A stretch of 64,000 nucleotides of DNA from Babesia bovis T2Bo (taxonomy: Eukaryota; Apicomplexa; Aconoidasida; Piroplasmida; Babesiidae), in assembly GCF_000165395.2 (NCBI RefSeq), contig NC_010574.1, positions 1,364,001 to 1,428,000 of the forward strand, given 5' to 3'. Numbering within the stretch: the stretch's first letter is position 1; each line of letters starts with the position of its first letter. The notes below the pieces were generated by a model. That model saw nothing but the letters and a program-made list of their open reading frames with translations. It made no database searches and was not told the DNA's origin. A program made the translations under genes and the position numbers. Of the stretch, positions 20,167 through 31,266 are shown in pieces.

Positions 20167-23100
20167 TCACGATGCACGATTTCGCATGACTACTTGGCGG
20201 CAAAGTTTGTGCAGTTCGTATATTGCGTCGCTCTTTTTGTGTGACAATAACATTTGTACCATGATGTTTTTTTGTCTTTCGTTTGGTATTACTGCTATAG
20301 GTAGCTTCCCAATTCCTCGTTGAAGCAGTTCCGACGCCTCGTTACCGAGCGACCTAACTAGTGCATCGACAAAATCTTCTACACATCGTTCTACTGATTC
20401 TCTGCATCCTGTTGCTAGTACTTCAAAAACCGCTTCCACACAGTTAGGCAGTACTTCAATCGCTATAGATTTGAATCTGGTTAGTATAATATCTGATTCC
20501 AGTATAGCTATCCAGAATTCGAATACACAATGCGGTTGTGGTATGTTGAAGCACATGACGCTAGAAGCTAAAATGCTACGGAACACAAGATCATTATCAA
20601 AACATTCCGGTGCGTTTTTGATGAACCTTGCCTGCAATCCAAAGAAGTCGTCTACTATCTCTTGTGGTTCTTCGATTAATTGTATTTGGTATCCTTTGTT
20701 TGCGAGTATGTTAAGTGTCAATTCAGTGAGTAAGTAATATAGTTGCTTTACTTTGACCTGCTCTGTTTGTGATTGTACCAAAAGGGTGTATAGCCACTCT
20801 ACTAGATATAGATATGTGCTCCACATGCGCTGTTTTGCAACACTTCCAACTGTGATGACCAGTTGTTGTGCGCATACGGCAAAATCAATTCCTATACTTT
20901 TTGCTACATGCTTAAGGCATCTACAAATTTGTTCCACTGCATCTGCATCGTTTAGATAGATTTCTAGCAGTTTGCACAATAGTGGTGTTATCCTTTCACA
21001 TATCAGTTGTTGTAATATGTTCTTTTCCCTTATATTTTTAATAAGTGAGCAGAGTTTATTAACTAACATTTTCAATTCCTTAACAGATATTGCCAGCTCG
21101 TTTCTTATTACTGCTTCGAGCTTACCTAGCCACATATCGCTCATTTGCTGTACTATGGTACGTATAGTTTCGGCTGGCAGGTCACTGATGGCGTTGGCTG
21201 TGCCTTCTATCAATATAATGCTATATTTGTAATTTTGCTCCGCTTTTCGTATGCATAGCCCTAGATTTTGTAGTATAGGTTCCCAATTGCGTAACCTTCC
21301 TAGGCGTATATGACAGCATACTGCAGATATGCTGTTGACAAGCGTGCTTTCAATTTCTTTACCATGTGTCGTGTCACTCCCAAGTGCTGCGACGTATGCT
21401 CCACACAGAAGACCCATTGTTCGTTGTACAATGATTTCCGTTTCATCATACATTAACACTCGTTTTATATCCTTGAGAAACAGTATAGCTGACTGCCAGC
21501 AATAGAATTCCACAGGTGCTGTGGGTATATTCCCCCTTAAAAGAGTTTCAATACCCTCTACAACAGAAGCCACAGCTGCGATGTTATGTTTTGAGAGTTT
21601 TCGCACATCCAGTGTTGCTACAATGGCTCCTAAGGATCTGAAGCAAGCATCCAATCCATGATGTGAATTTGACATTGTAGTATTATCAACTGTCATTTTC
21701 TTTACGGTTTCGAACAGCTCATCCGTTTGCATTACCCTTGCGGTCATTGGCATTAGATCGTACACTTCATTCACGTAGTTTTCATACTCGGTATTATCTG
21801 CTTCTCCTGTAATTCCTGGTCGTATTGCGATTAGTAGTATCACTTCTACTAGCTGTGCGCACATATCTTTGCTTGTTTGTGATTTGGGCGACTGTGAGTA
21901 TAGTATATCGTGCAAGAGACCTATCACGCGTCGTGCATATATGCTTGTTTCTTCTTCTATTGGATTTAGATCTGCCACGTTACACGTTTTTACAACTTTT
22001 GCAAGATGTTCGCGAACACTCATGCGATTGTAATAGGGTGAGAAACAGTTTATTGTATTTGGTTCGTCAGCTTGTGTAAGCCCTTGGAACACCAAGCAGT
22101 ATGGCAATTCCAGAAAGTTGATGGCCAGCTTTAGCAGTTTCACCAACTCTACAGGTGGGTCTGTCAATGACATTTCAAGTGCATCTAGCACTGCGACAAC
22201 CAAGTTTGACAAACATCCCAGGGTAACCCTATCATTTGTGCTGAACGCTTCGATAAGAAATGTACGAAAACGATCTGAAACACATAGTTCAAAACACGAT
22301 TTCACTACTGGTTGCAAATCTTGTTTAGTTTGTTTAAAAAATTGGTATGATTCTCCTGATGCTTCACCTTCTGCACGTATTTTTTCTGTTAGTTCCGAGA
22401 CTTCATAGAGGACATCAGCCATGCAATCTACGGCGGCTTCGTATGTTTCATCACATATTCCATGTTCACTTCTTTTATTTGTTTGGTTTACAATTTGGAG
22501 GCAATCGTTGATAAATATGTTACACGCTTCTGCATTGGCTGCAAAATTGTCCAGCTTCCTCCAATTATGCCAGCATTTGAATATGGCAGTGGTAGTTTCT
22601 ATATTATTTCCCAAAGCTCTGATTTGAATTAGCAAGTCCAAAAGCTTTGTATAATCGTTTTTCATATTTTGTATTAGTTTGGCCTTTATATTTGGCGCCA
22701 CAATGATTCTTTTGTTTGCCGCTTCTTCTGCTAAATTTTCTGCCAAAGTCAAGAGTATTTTAATACTGATAGAACCTCTTTTATAACATTCTATAAAGTA
22801 ATCCAATGGCGAAGCCCATGCTTCAGCTGATTGTATGGCCAGATCACATATTGCAAGGCATATTGTAGAGGCTATATTATTACTGCGTTATAATATGGGT
22901 ATTAATTGCAAACTTACGGCAGCGCCGGATCCGATAAGTAGTTCATTAGTGCTTCACATAGTTTTTGTACAGAATCTTGTGGAAGTTGATAGAAATCATA
23001 CATAAGCTTTGTTCTTATTGTTTGTGCTGCGATTAATTTTGCCTACATGGTTAATGTCATTAAAATAGGTGCACATACTTCTAAGCTGAAACTTCCATTA

Positions 23101-23264
23101 AGTATCATGTGTGCTTCTTGCCACGCTTCAACACTTTGCTGCCATTTTACTAGGAATTCGTTTCTGTTGTGATATTATTTCATGTCTATGTTGACATACG
23201 CTCTTTGTTGAGCTTCTGCATCAGCAGAGCCGAAGAGCGTGCTAATATGTTCCAGCACGATCAT
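20167..23264 (-). CDS. Transportin-3 / MTR10-like importin beta family receptor
   Basis: Four exons, 23264-23200, 23163-23079, 23042-22918 and 22882-20167, give 996 aa. The N-terminus has the importin-beta pattern of paired helices: a first helix pair, then LEAKLIAAQTIRTKL, LPQDSVQKLCEALMNYL and ICLAICDLAIQSAEAW, matching TNPO3. Later blocks also match: AISDLPAETIRTIVQQM, DAVEQICRCLKHVAKSIG, IVDDFFGLQARFIKNAPE and the C-terminal helices LQRGIGKLPIAV. Length is close to human TNPO3 (about 920). Family members carry SR-type splicing factors and other cargo into the nucleus using Ran-GTP. For intron 3 the acceptor at 22883 is chosen over the one at 22872 because only it keeps the frame. Confidence 0.85.
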
Positions 23265-23416
23265 TTCTGGTTACATCATTCTGTTTTTAATTAGATATAT
23301 TATCCTTTTCGCTAAAAAAAGGTTTCTATTCCCCATAGGCACGTCACATTTGCCCAGAAGGTACTGATTATATGGGTGATAAGACTAATATATATCTGCA
23401 CATTAACATTTTATGT

Positions 23417-24519
23417 TTATATTTCTGTATATATGTTATTTTGTATTGCTCTTTTGACAGTTTCCAGGAGGGCATGTAATACAATTCCATCTATACAATG
23501 TGCTTTAAGCATTTCATCAAAGTTGAAAAATCCTAATGAACATGCTTTGTTGTAGAGGCATTTTGCTTCGCAAGGGTCAACTTGTTCCAGCTGTTGGTGC
23601 CATACAATACGGCATCCCATCCCTCCTGCTAATAACACTTGTCTATTAAGTTTAACTTCTTCCGTTTTGAACGCTTGAGTTACTCCTGGTAGGATGGCAA
23701 TAGCACTTGCACCTATTCCTTCTGTCAATTTAAGGACGTTTTCATACAGCATGTCTATATTGAGCCGCTTGACAATGACTGTGTGCTTCTGTATTCATAT
23801 TGATACCACTAACTTTTCGATATCATGGGTTTAAATACCGCATGGCTAAAGAATTTATGTTTGTAGTCTTCTTCTGTGGCCTTGTGTTGGTCTAATTCTA
23901 TCTGTAATGATAATGTGCACTGCGGTTTGGTTGTTACATTGCACCTACCTCTGACGGTGGAAGGTAGACTATAACCTTGTTATTCTTAATGAGTAACCAT
24001 TGCAGATAAGGTATTACTGAATCCTGAGGGCAGATGTGGCATTCTTAGCGTTTACTTACTAATGAACTGGCAATTAGTACTACGATTTCATTTCCCACAG
24101 TTCTCATGTAGATATTTTCACCTATTGATTTATTTAATCTGCAGGACATCCACTTACAAATAAGTGCCCTAGTGAGTGGAATGAGAATTGAGACTATGTT
24201 TTGGGTATTGCATTTTGTTTCTTCCGGTAATATTGCGATCCTTGTTAATGGATGTTTGGTGATAACATCGTTAACGGCCACCTGCGTGTTTTCGGTTATG
24301 CCTATATATGATCTAAAATATCCAAATAGTTTACCTATTACACGTTTTCCCTTCCAAGTATTGTTTGTTGCTTCATTTTTTACCATTTCTATACTTTCTA
24401 CAATTCCTGTGAACATTAGGTCACATACAATAATATTTACCTGCAAATGCTCTGAATTGGGTATAAGTGTCATGAGCATCAACAGTTTGTACTCGTATAT
24501 TGAAGTTTGAGGTTGGCAT
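23417..24519 (-). CDS. Hypothetical protein, 316 aa
   Basis: I do not recognise this protein. Five exons fit in frame: 24519-24441, 24406-24060, 24023-23949, 23901-23814 and 23778-23417, with introns of 34, 36, 47 and 35 nt. It has no signal peptide or obvious membrane span. It is mixed alpha/beta in character, with hydrophobic strands (VIVYLPPSE, IAILPGVTQAF, VLLAGGMGCRI) and a Cys-containing C-terminal part (DPCEAKCLYNKACSLGFF). The start is uncertain: an in-frame ATG at 24528 overlaps the end of the COX16-like gene, and reading through intron 1 would also stay open. The start codon used here lies 1 nt after that gene's stop. Confidence 0.6.
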
Positions 24520-24520
24520 G

Positions 24521-24814
24521 TTAGTCATCTGTTTTAGGCAGCGGTATAGAGTTGTCTAATTTGTCTACTGGCGTAACTTTTGCAAGCATCTTTTGCATTT
24601 CATCATGTTCTTCTTTTAAGGTTAATTCTCTTTTAGATATGCTACTTGCTCGTGCGTATTTACACTCTAGTTGTTTGTCTACTATGACGGTACCGGCTAC
24701 GAGTACACCAAATAGGACGAATAGGCTTGGCACACCGATTGATAAGAATCCGCTACGTTTTTCGAACTTGAGTATTCTTTTATATACTCTTAGTTTTTTT
24801 AACTGCATAAGCAT
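24521..24814 (-). CDS. COX16-like mitochondrial inner-membrane protein
   Basis: Single exon, 97 aa. A basic N-terminus (KKLRVYKRILKFEKRS) leads into one membrane span, IGVPSLFVLFGVLVAGTVIV, followed by a charged region with KRELTLKEEHDEMQ. This order matches COX16, a small single-span protein needed for cytochrome c oxidase assembly: Phe-Leu, GxP start of the span, and a Glu-rich coiled tail. COX16 proteins are short and diverge strongly, so the call rests on architecture and the span pattern. It is divergent from the membrane protein at 24920 and lies 1 nt upstream of the next minus-strand gene. Confidence 0.5.
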   Translation of the reverse strand: MLMQLKKLRVYKRILKFEKRSGFLSIGVPSLFVLFGVLVAGTVIVDKQLECKYARASSISKRELTLKEEHDEMQKMLAKVTPVDKLDNSIPLPKTDD

Positions 24815-24919
24815 TGTTTTTGTTGTATATTGTTAATTATCTGGTGTGTTGGAGTCTTCTTGTGGAGATGTGTGAATATTTCAACGCCTTTTTTGGTCAT
24901 ATGTAATTGCGCATCGAAG

Positions 24920-25530
24920 ATGCGTTTTACATTAGCATTACGTTATTCTTTTTTGTTGGTTTATATTGAGTTGTATGTGTATGGTCATAGGATTCCGTCT
25001 TGCGCCTACGTATCTGTTTTACCAAATGGGCATCAACGTTTAGTTTTCCCTTTAGAATTGAAAGCCACTGACAGAAGTAACCCATCACGGGTATTACTTC
25101 ATAAGAATGGTAGAAGGCACGTCAATTCTTTGAGGTGTGCCAGTACAAATGATGAGCCATTTGCCGGAAGCATGGAGTTACTCGACAACAGGTATGGCAC
25201 CAGTAACTATTATAATGCATCTTATAGTGATTTGTGGTCCGATAGTGCTTTGGACTTAAGTTTTCAGGACATGGCAGCTCGTGAAGTTGATCTTCACAGT
25301 TATCAATATCAATCAGGTAATACTTTCCGTCGTATAGGTGCTGTTGCAGCATCCGTATTAATTGTTGGTGTTGGTTACGGAACGTTGTCACTAATTCGCG
25401 CGTACTTTAACCAACAACAAGCAAAGGTATGTTTTATCTTGTGGAGTTATATATAACTCAGTTGCGTGCTGAGCGTTACAGTTCGTCTGGTGTTGGACAG
25501 GATCTTAAGGATCGTGCTGACACTTCATGA
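24920..25530 (+). CDS. Hypothetical signal-peptide membrane protein, possible apicoplast protein
   Basis: Two exons, 24920-25426 and 25462-25530, give 191 aa. The ATG at 24920 starts a clean signal peptide (MRFTLALRYSFLLVYIELYV). The next 60 residues are rich in Arg, Lys, Asn and Ser with few acids, including RSNPSRVLLHKNGRRHVNS, as in apicoplast transit peptides. A single span, GAVAASVLIVGVGYGTLSLI, lies near the C-terminus, followed by a short soluble tail encoded partly by exon 2. I do not recognise a family. Targeting to the apicoplast membrane is inferred only from this two-part N-terminus; secretion to the surface is the alternative. Confidence 0.6.
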
Positions 25531-25677
25531 AATCATGCATGACCTGAACACATCGCACCTTATAGTTATAAGAGGATTAGATATATAATTTAACAAGATT
25601 CCCTAGGTCACAAACCTTGTGGGACCGACATTTGAAGTCTAGTAATTTTGAAATTCTGATTTGCACACCACGTGTGC

Positions 25678-26262
25678 TCATTGCTCACTTTTGAGTCCAT
25701 ACCATTTTATTATTTGTTCCCTAAGTTGCTTGTATGCAACTTCTAGTACATCATTGTACAATATCATACTGAATCCAGCGTGCTTTGCTTCCGCTATTTC
25801 TTCAACTGCTCTTCCAATTCTTTTATCTACGGTTTGTTCTTCATCGGATCCTCTTCTTACAAGTCTCTTTCTGAGAGCATCTATATCACTTGTGCTTACA
25901 AATACGCTGTATAGTGGTATTCCCAACGATTTGATTTTTTGGAAACCACAAACTTCTATTTCCAACAAAGGTACTTTGCCTTTTGATTGGATGCGCGTTA
26001 TTTCGGAGCAGGGAGTTCCATATTGGTTGCCTACGTAGGTGGCGCATTCTAGGAAGGCTTCTTCATCTTTCATCTGATTGAATTTTTCTTCTGTGATGAA
26101 ATAATAGTTAACTCCGTCTATTTCATGTGGTCTGATCTTTCTGGTAGTACAGCTAACGCTAAGTTCGAAGAATCCTTGGAATTCCTCAAGAAGCATCTTG
26201 TACAGGGTGGTTTTACCAACACCCGATGGGCCGACTATAACTAAGAAGGGGACCTGCGCCAT
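25678..26262 (-). CDS. Guanylate kinase
   Basis: Single exon, 194 aa from the first ATG (MAQVPFLVIV); an upstream in-frame GTG is not used. The P-loop is GPSGVGKTTL; most guanylate kinases have GKGTL or GKSTL here. GMP-binding residues follow in SCTTRKIRPHEIDGVNYYF, and the lid is RLVRRGSDEEQTVDKRI. The Asp of the usual ILDID motif appears as EIEVCG, a conservative change. The enzyme converts GMP and ATP to GDP and ADP in the cytosol, essential for purine salvage in these parasites. Length is typical (about 190-210). A perfect 8-bp inverted repeat lies 39 bp upstream of the ATG. Confidence 0.93.
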   Translation of the reverse strand: MAQVPFLVIVGPSGVGKTTLYKMLLEEFQGFFELSVSCTTRKIRPHEIDGVNYYFITEEKFNQMKDEEAFLECATYVGNQYGTPCSEITRIQSKGKVPLLEIEVCGFQKIKSLGIPLYSVFVSTSDIDALRKRLVRRGSDEEQTVDKRIGRAVEEIAEAKHAGFSMILYNDVLEVAYKQLREQIIKWYGLKSEQ

Positions 26263-26917
26263 TGTGCATGTTAACACAAAAAAGATAAGCAGTGTCGTTG
26301 ATTAATACTTGGGGTATTAATACAGTGCTCGAGGCATGCCACGCTACAACACCATTACTATATGGAAGTCATATATCTGTTTTGACTTTTTAGTATCGAT
26401 TATTTATGTTGAATTTTGGAGAGAGTGCTGTGTGTGTTAAAAACTCAGTTATTCCAATGTCATATTGTCAGGTGTGCAACCTTCCATACGTGTTGCAGTT
26501 TTCTTACAAATGTCCACTGTTGAGTCACTTAGACATACACATTATAAACTGCATGCTAATATGCTTATACACAATTGAACATGGCATAGATTACTGCTGC
26601 ATACCGCATTTTTGCTTATATTTGTTGTGTATAATAATAGGTTGTGTGATATGATTTGCAGTGTACTGCATACCGTTTTATACATTAAATAATTGCTTGG
26701 AATATATTAGTTGACATTTTGTTACTTTACTTGTTGATATGCTGTTTTATTTTATCCCCAGTTATTATTGTTTTGGTCGGGTGCTAATTACTCGTGTAAA
26801 TCGTGTGATCTAATCAGATTCTACAAATCTCCATTACCGCTATACATCTCATATTTTAGTAATCCAACTGTTACCTTAATCGCTATACTCCTTTGTATAC
26901 TTCTGTATTGACTAATC
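26263..26917. promoter_or_regulatory. Divergent region between guanylate kinase and phosphofructokinase
   Basis: A 655-bp gap between outward-facing starts, AT-rich. It holds an inverted repeat at 26301-26321 and a GGCATGCC palindrome at 26333-26340. An 82-codon plus-strand frame at 26406 is rich in Cys, Ile and Tyr and looks like chance. Confidence 0.45.
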
Positions 26918-29900
26918 ATGATGATGGAAGAGAAGGTTGGCCGTGGTTCTGGTATGTTATAATATCGATTGAGACATGTATTGTTTTTAATTCTGTTTCA
27001 TATATAGTTATTTTTGTCATCATGCTTATTTTTGCATCTGTTTTTCTTATGTATTAGTCATCTATGTTATGCACCAAACTAGTGTCTCTCTTGTTATTCT
27101 TGAGTACATTTTTTGTTTTAGGTGAGGATGGAGATATGCGTATGGTAAGGATGGTAAGTGCGGAATCGATTTGCGGAGACAAATCTTGTCAATCTCCTGC
27201 ATCTAGTGTTGAGTTGGACATGAGGGACTTTGTTGACGATGACTTTGAGAGACGTCGTAAGCGTTACCAGTTGAACAAAAGTTTCAACACATTTCGTCGA
27301 TGTGCAACTCGTCAGCCTGATCACGATAGTTTTACTTCTTTGCCTGGTATCAAGCACAACACTGCTGAGTTTTCTTACCCAATAAATCCATTTGTTAATA
27401 AGAAAGATGGTTAGTTTTTTAGTTTACCATGTGACGTATATTCAGGTGACCGTATAAAGCGTGTAAACTCATGTTACATATCCAAGAGTGTTTGTCAGGG
27501 TCTTTACCGTAACCGTGACGTTGAGTTGCCTACGCTGTTACAGTATGATTTCCACTTATTGGACGAGCACGATGAAAGTGGTGAGGAGTTGCGTGATTTT
27601 GATGAGTTATCATCTGTATTGAGTCACATTGCTCACAACAAGATGGTTTCAGTTGCTCCTCAGATGTTGGCTACTTCTGTTACATCTCACCCTATCATAA
27701 AGATTGGTATGGTTTTGAGTGGTGGTCCCGCTCCTGGTGGTCACAATGTAATTGCTGGTGTTTTTGACTATCTTTATTTACGTAATACTCAATCGCAGTT
27801 AATAGGTTTTCATGGTGGCCTTGATGGTTTATTTGGTCGTCATCATGAAGTTGTGACTCCTGAAGTTATGGACAATTTCCGCAACATGGGTGGTTTTAAC
27901 ATGTTTTTGAGTGGTCGTGGTAGGATTAACGGTCCTGAGGATCTGGACCGTGTTGTTGAGGCAGTGAACGATTTGGATTTGGACGGTTTGATTATTGTTG
28001 GTGGTGATGGTTCTAACAGCAATGCTGCTTTATTGGCAAACCATATGGCTTATCGTTTTGGTTGTGACAGTTCTGACGGGCGTCCTGTGTTGCGTAAGCG
28101 TTGCTGTGTGATTGGTATTCCGAAGACTGTGGATGGTGACGTCCAATCTCATAATATTGAGGTCAGCTTTGGTTTTGACACTGCTGCTCGTACATATTCT
28201 GAGTTGATTGGTAATTTATGTACCGATGCCAGTAGCACTCAGTACACTTATCACTTTATTCGTGTTATGGGTCGTTCGGCATCCCATTTGGCTTTGGAGT
28301 GTGGTATGCAGACCCACCCTAATATTGTATTGATTGGTGAAGAGGCCCAGAGTAAGCAGCAGTCTTTATCTATGATTGTGGATTACATTGTTGATCTTAT
28401 GGAGAAGCGTTACCAGATGGGCAAGCCGTATGGTGTGGTATTGATTCCTGAGGGTTTGATTGAATTCATTCCCGAGATTAACGTTTTGATATCTGAATTG
28501 AATGAGATTCTAGTCCAGGCTAAAGGGCCTATAACTCACCTTGATCCATCATGTTTGACGAAAAGTCGTGCCACGTGGGAGATCCTTCCTGACACCATTC
28601 GTGAGCAGTTACTGATGGACCGTGAGGCCACTGGTTACGTGATGTTGGCCAAAATTGCCACTGAGCGTCTTTTATTAATGTTGGTTGAGGCTCGCATTGC
28701 TGAGCGCAAGTTGAGTCATTTGAGTTCATTACGTTTCATGACTCATTACTTCGGTTACGAGGGTAGGTGTGCCATGCCATCTGACTTTGATGGTGCCTAC
28801 TGTTACTCATTGGGTTACAACGCTGGTGTTTTGATCAGTGCTAAGCGTAACGGTTACATGTCTGTAATTCGTGATTTGAAGGCTCCAATTTCGGAATGGA
28901 TCCCCTTGGGTGTTCCATTTTTGCATTTGATGCATATGATCAACTTAGGGGGCAAGCGTGCTCCTGCAATTCGCAAGACACTGTTGAACCTCGATGGCAA
29001 GCTATTCAAGACCTTTGAGAAGGTACGTGAAATCTGGGCTTACAACGACTTGTATCGCTCTCCGGGTCCCATACAGCTATTTAACAGTGACTATCAGCGT
29101 TGCTTCAGTATTTCCGATCCCCAGGTTGAGGATTTGATTGGTTCGTTTAAGGAAGCTCCTGCTGAGAAATCTCGATTCCTATTACATCGTAATTTGGAAT
29201 GCATGAGTCCCTTACAGCTCAGTCGTCTTGAGTGGCGTCCACCTATTCCTATGCTTTGTCACGACCCTCGTGCTCGTATGAGGAACTTCAAGGAGGTCCA
29301 TAGCAACGATTCGTACACTCGCGACCAGGTTGCATTGAATTACCCGTATATGACTCGTAGAAGCCACTTTAGCTTACATGAGGTCGTTGGTCACTATTCT
29401 GGTGACCGAACTAATCTTAACAAGGCAACACAGGGTCTTCGTGTTGGTGTTGTGCTGTTGTCCAAGCAGGCTCCGGGTGTTTTGAATGTGATTTGGGGTA
29501 TTCACGAGCGCATGTCGATTATTGGTGGCAGTTGTGTTGCTTTTCACGGAGCTCTAGGTCTGATTGAGGGTAACTACATTGAGTTGACTTCAAGTGACTT
29601 TGACACTTTCCGTAACCAGGGTGGTTTGGATATGATTCATCGTTCTCGTGTGCAGTATTTCCAGGAACCTAAGAACTGGTCTCTTGCATTGGAGACATGC
29701 ACTCAATTGGGATTGAACGCTTTGATTATATTAGGTGACGAGTTTGCCATGACTCAGGGTGCTTTATTAACTGAATACTTCTTGAGTCAGCAGAGTTCGA
29801 TTTGTGTCATTGGTGTGCCTGTTGCTGGTTCTAACAGTCTTGCAGGTCCCTTGATTGAGAGTTGTGTTGGTTTTGATTCTAACGCTCAGTTATACGCTTC

Positions 29901-31140
29901 ATTGGTTGGCAATGTACTGACTGATGCTGTTAGCATGCCGAAATATTGGCATTTTGTAAAGATTTTGGGTCGTTATCCCAGTTTGGAGGTGCTTGAGTGT
30001 GCTCTTCAGACTCATCCCAATGTGATAATCATTGCTGAGGAGTATGGTTCTGCTGACAAGACTTTGTTTGATGTTGTTCGTGACATTGCTGATGCTGTTT
30101 GCAAGCGTGCTGCTATGGGTAAGAACTATGGTACGGTATTGATTCCTGACCACTTGATTCTTCACCTTCCCAATACCAAGTCTATGTTAATGGAGCTGCG
30201 TTCTGTTTTGATGGAGGCCAGTGCTGCTAATAAGCGTCGGGAGGCTGTTGACAGTTTCCTGAATTATGATAAGTCTGAGCCACAATCTAGTGAATGGATA
30301 AACAAGATGACTCCTTGGAGTTTGGGTGTTTTCGGTTCGTTACCATTGTATATTCGTAAGGAGGTGTTGAACTTTGACATGGAGGTTGCATTGGAGCGTT
30401 TGGACATTGAGATTATGTTGTCTAAGATGGTAAAGGAGGAGTTGAATTTGCGCAAGGCTACGGGTGCTTACAAGGGCAACTATGCTGCTGTAACTCATTA
30501 TTTCGGTTACCAGGGTCGTTGCTGTACACCATCAGAATTTGATTGCAGTCTAGCTTTTGCTTATGGTCACGTCGCTTCCATAGCTGCGGAGAGTGGTTTG
30601 ACTGGTGTTTGCTGTTCGATTCGTGGTTTATGCGGTGAGATTGAGGCATGGAAGATGTATGCTGTTCCATTGACTTGCTTGATGAAGGTTGAACCCAATA
30701 TAATGACTCCTATATCTTTGAACGACTTTAAGAAGGGTGAATTGCCTATGGTTCCTAGTTCCACTGTAAGCCTAAAGAGTAAGGCTTTTAGGAAACTATC
30801 TATGGCTCGTAAGAAATGGTTGGTTGAGGATCTGTTTATTAATCCCGGTCCTATTCAATTTGATGGCATTGTAACTGCTCAGAGCATGGTTTTGATTACT
30901 GAGCATGCTGAGTACTATCAGATGCTTCACAGTGTTGAGCGTTTCTTGAATGTTCTTCAGAATACGTGCAAGTTTGGTGTTAGTGAGGAGTATTTGAACC
31001 ATGCATTCGTTCAGCTTTGGGGTCTTTTGAAGGTATCTCAATCTCCTGGCGACTTGGTACGTATTGCTGAGATGCTCAAGGCAGAGGAGGACAACAGCCT
31101 TCGTTCCACAGGAAATGCTTTTTCGTTGAGTTCGTTTTAA
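26918..31140 (+). CDS. 6-phosphofructokinase, apicomplexan two-domain (PFK9-type)
   Basis: Three exons, 26918-26951, 27122-27409 and 27446-31140, give 1338 aa made of two PFK-fold halves. The first half keeps the active-site set: LSGGPAPGGHNV (about residue 200), GGDGSNSNA (about 295), PKTVDGDV (about 334) and RVMGRSASHLALE. The PKT(V)DGD form is that of the PPi-PFK clade, but the Gly in GGDGS favours ATP over PPi. The second half has lost these residues (SKQAPG, LGDEFAM, PVAGSNS), so it is probably regulatory. The enzyme makes fructose-1,6-bisphosphate, a key step in a parasite relying on glycolysis. Starting instead at the ATG at 27064 would give a false signal peptide made from intron sequence. 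Confidence 0.9.
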
Positions 31141-31266
31141 AATTTTTACTTTAATTGTTATTTTTCGAAATTATAGATTATATATCTTATGTGGATCACG
31201 TATTTGGGTGGCATGCTTTGCGTCACACACTGTCTATATAGTATATAATTCCATTATTGCTTCACC

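Noticed and set aside
22871..22882. TATAG acceptor at 22872 for transportin-3 intron 3
   Set aside because: It breaks the frame. The upstream CAG at 22883 keeps it and gives a 35-nt intron.
26406..26654. 82-codon Cys/Ile/Tyr-rich frame
   Set aside because: It lies in an AT-rich promoter gap, with no motif or splice signals to a neighbour.
27064..27121. Apparent signal peptide (MLCTKLVSLLLFLSTFFVLG) at the start of phosphofructokinase
   Set aside because: It is translated from the T-rich end of intron 1. The upstream exon at 26918-26951 joins in frame at 27122, and the enzyme family is cytosolic.
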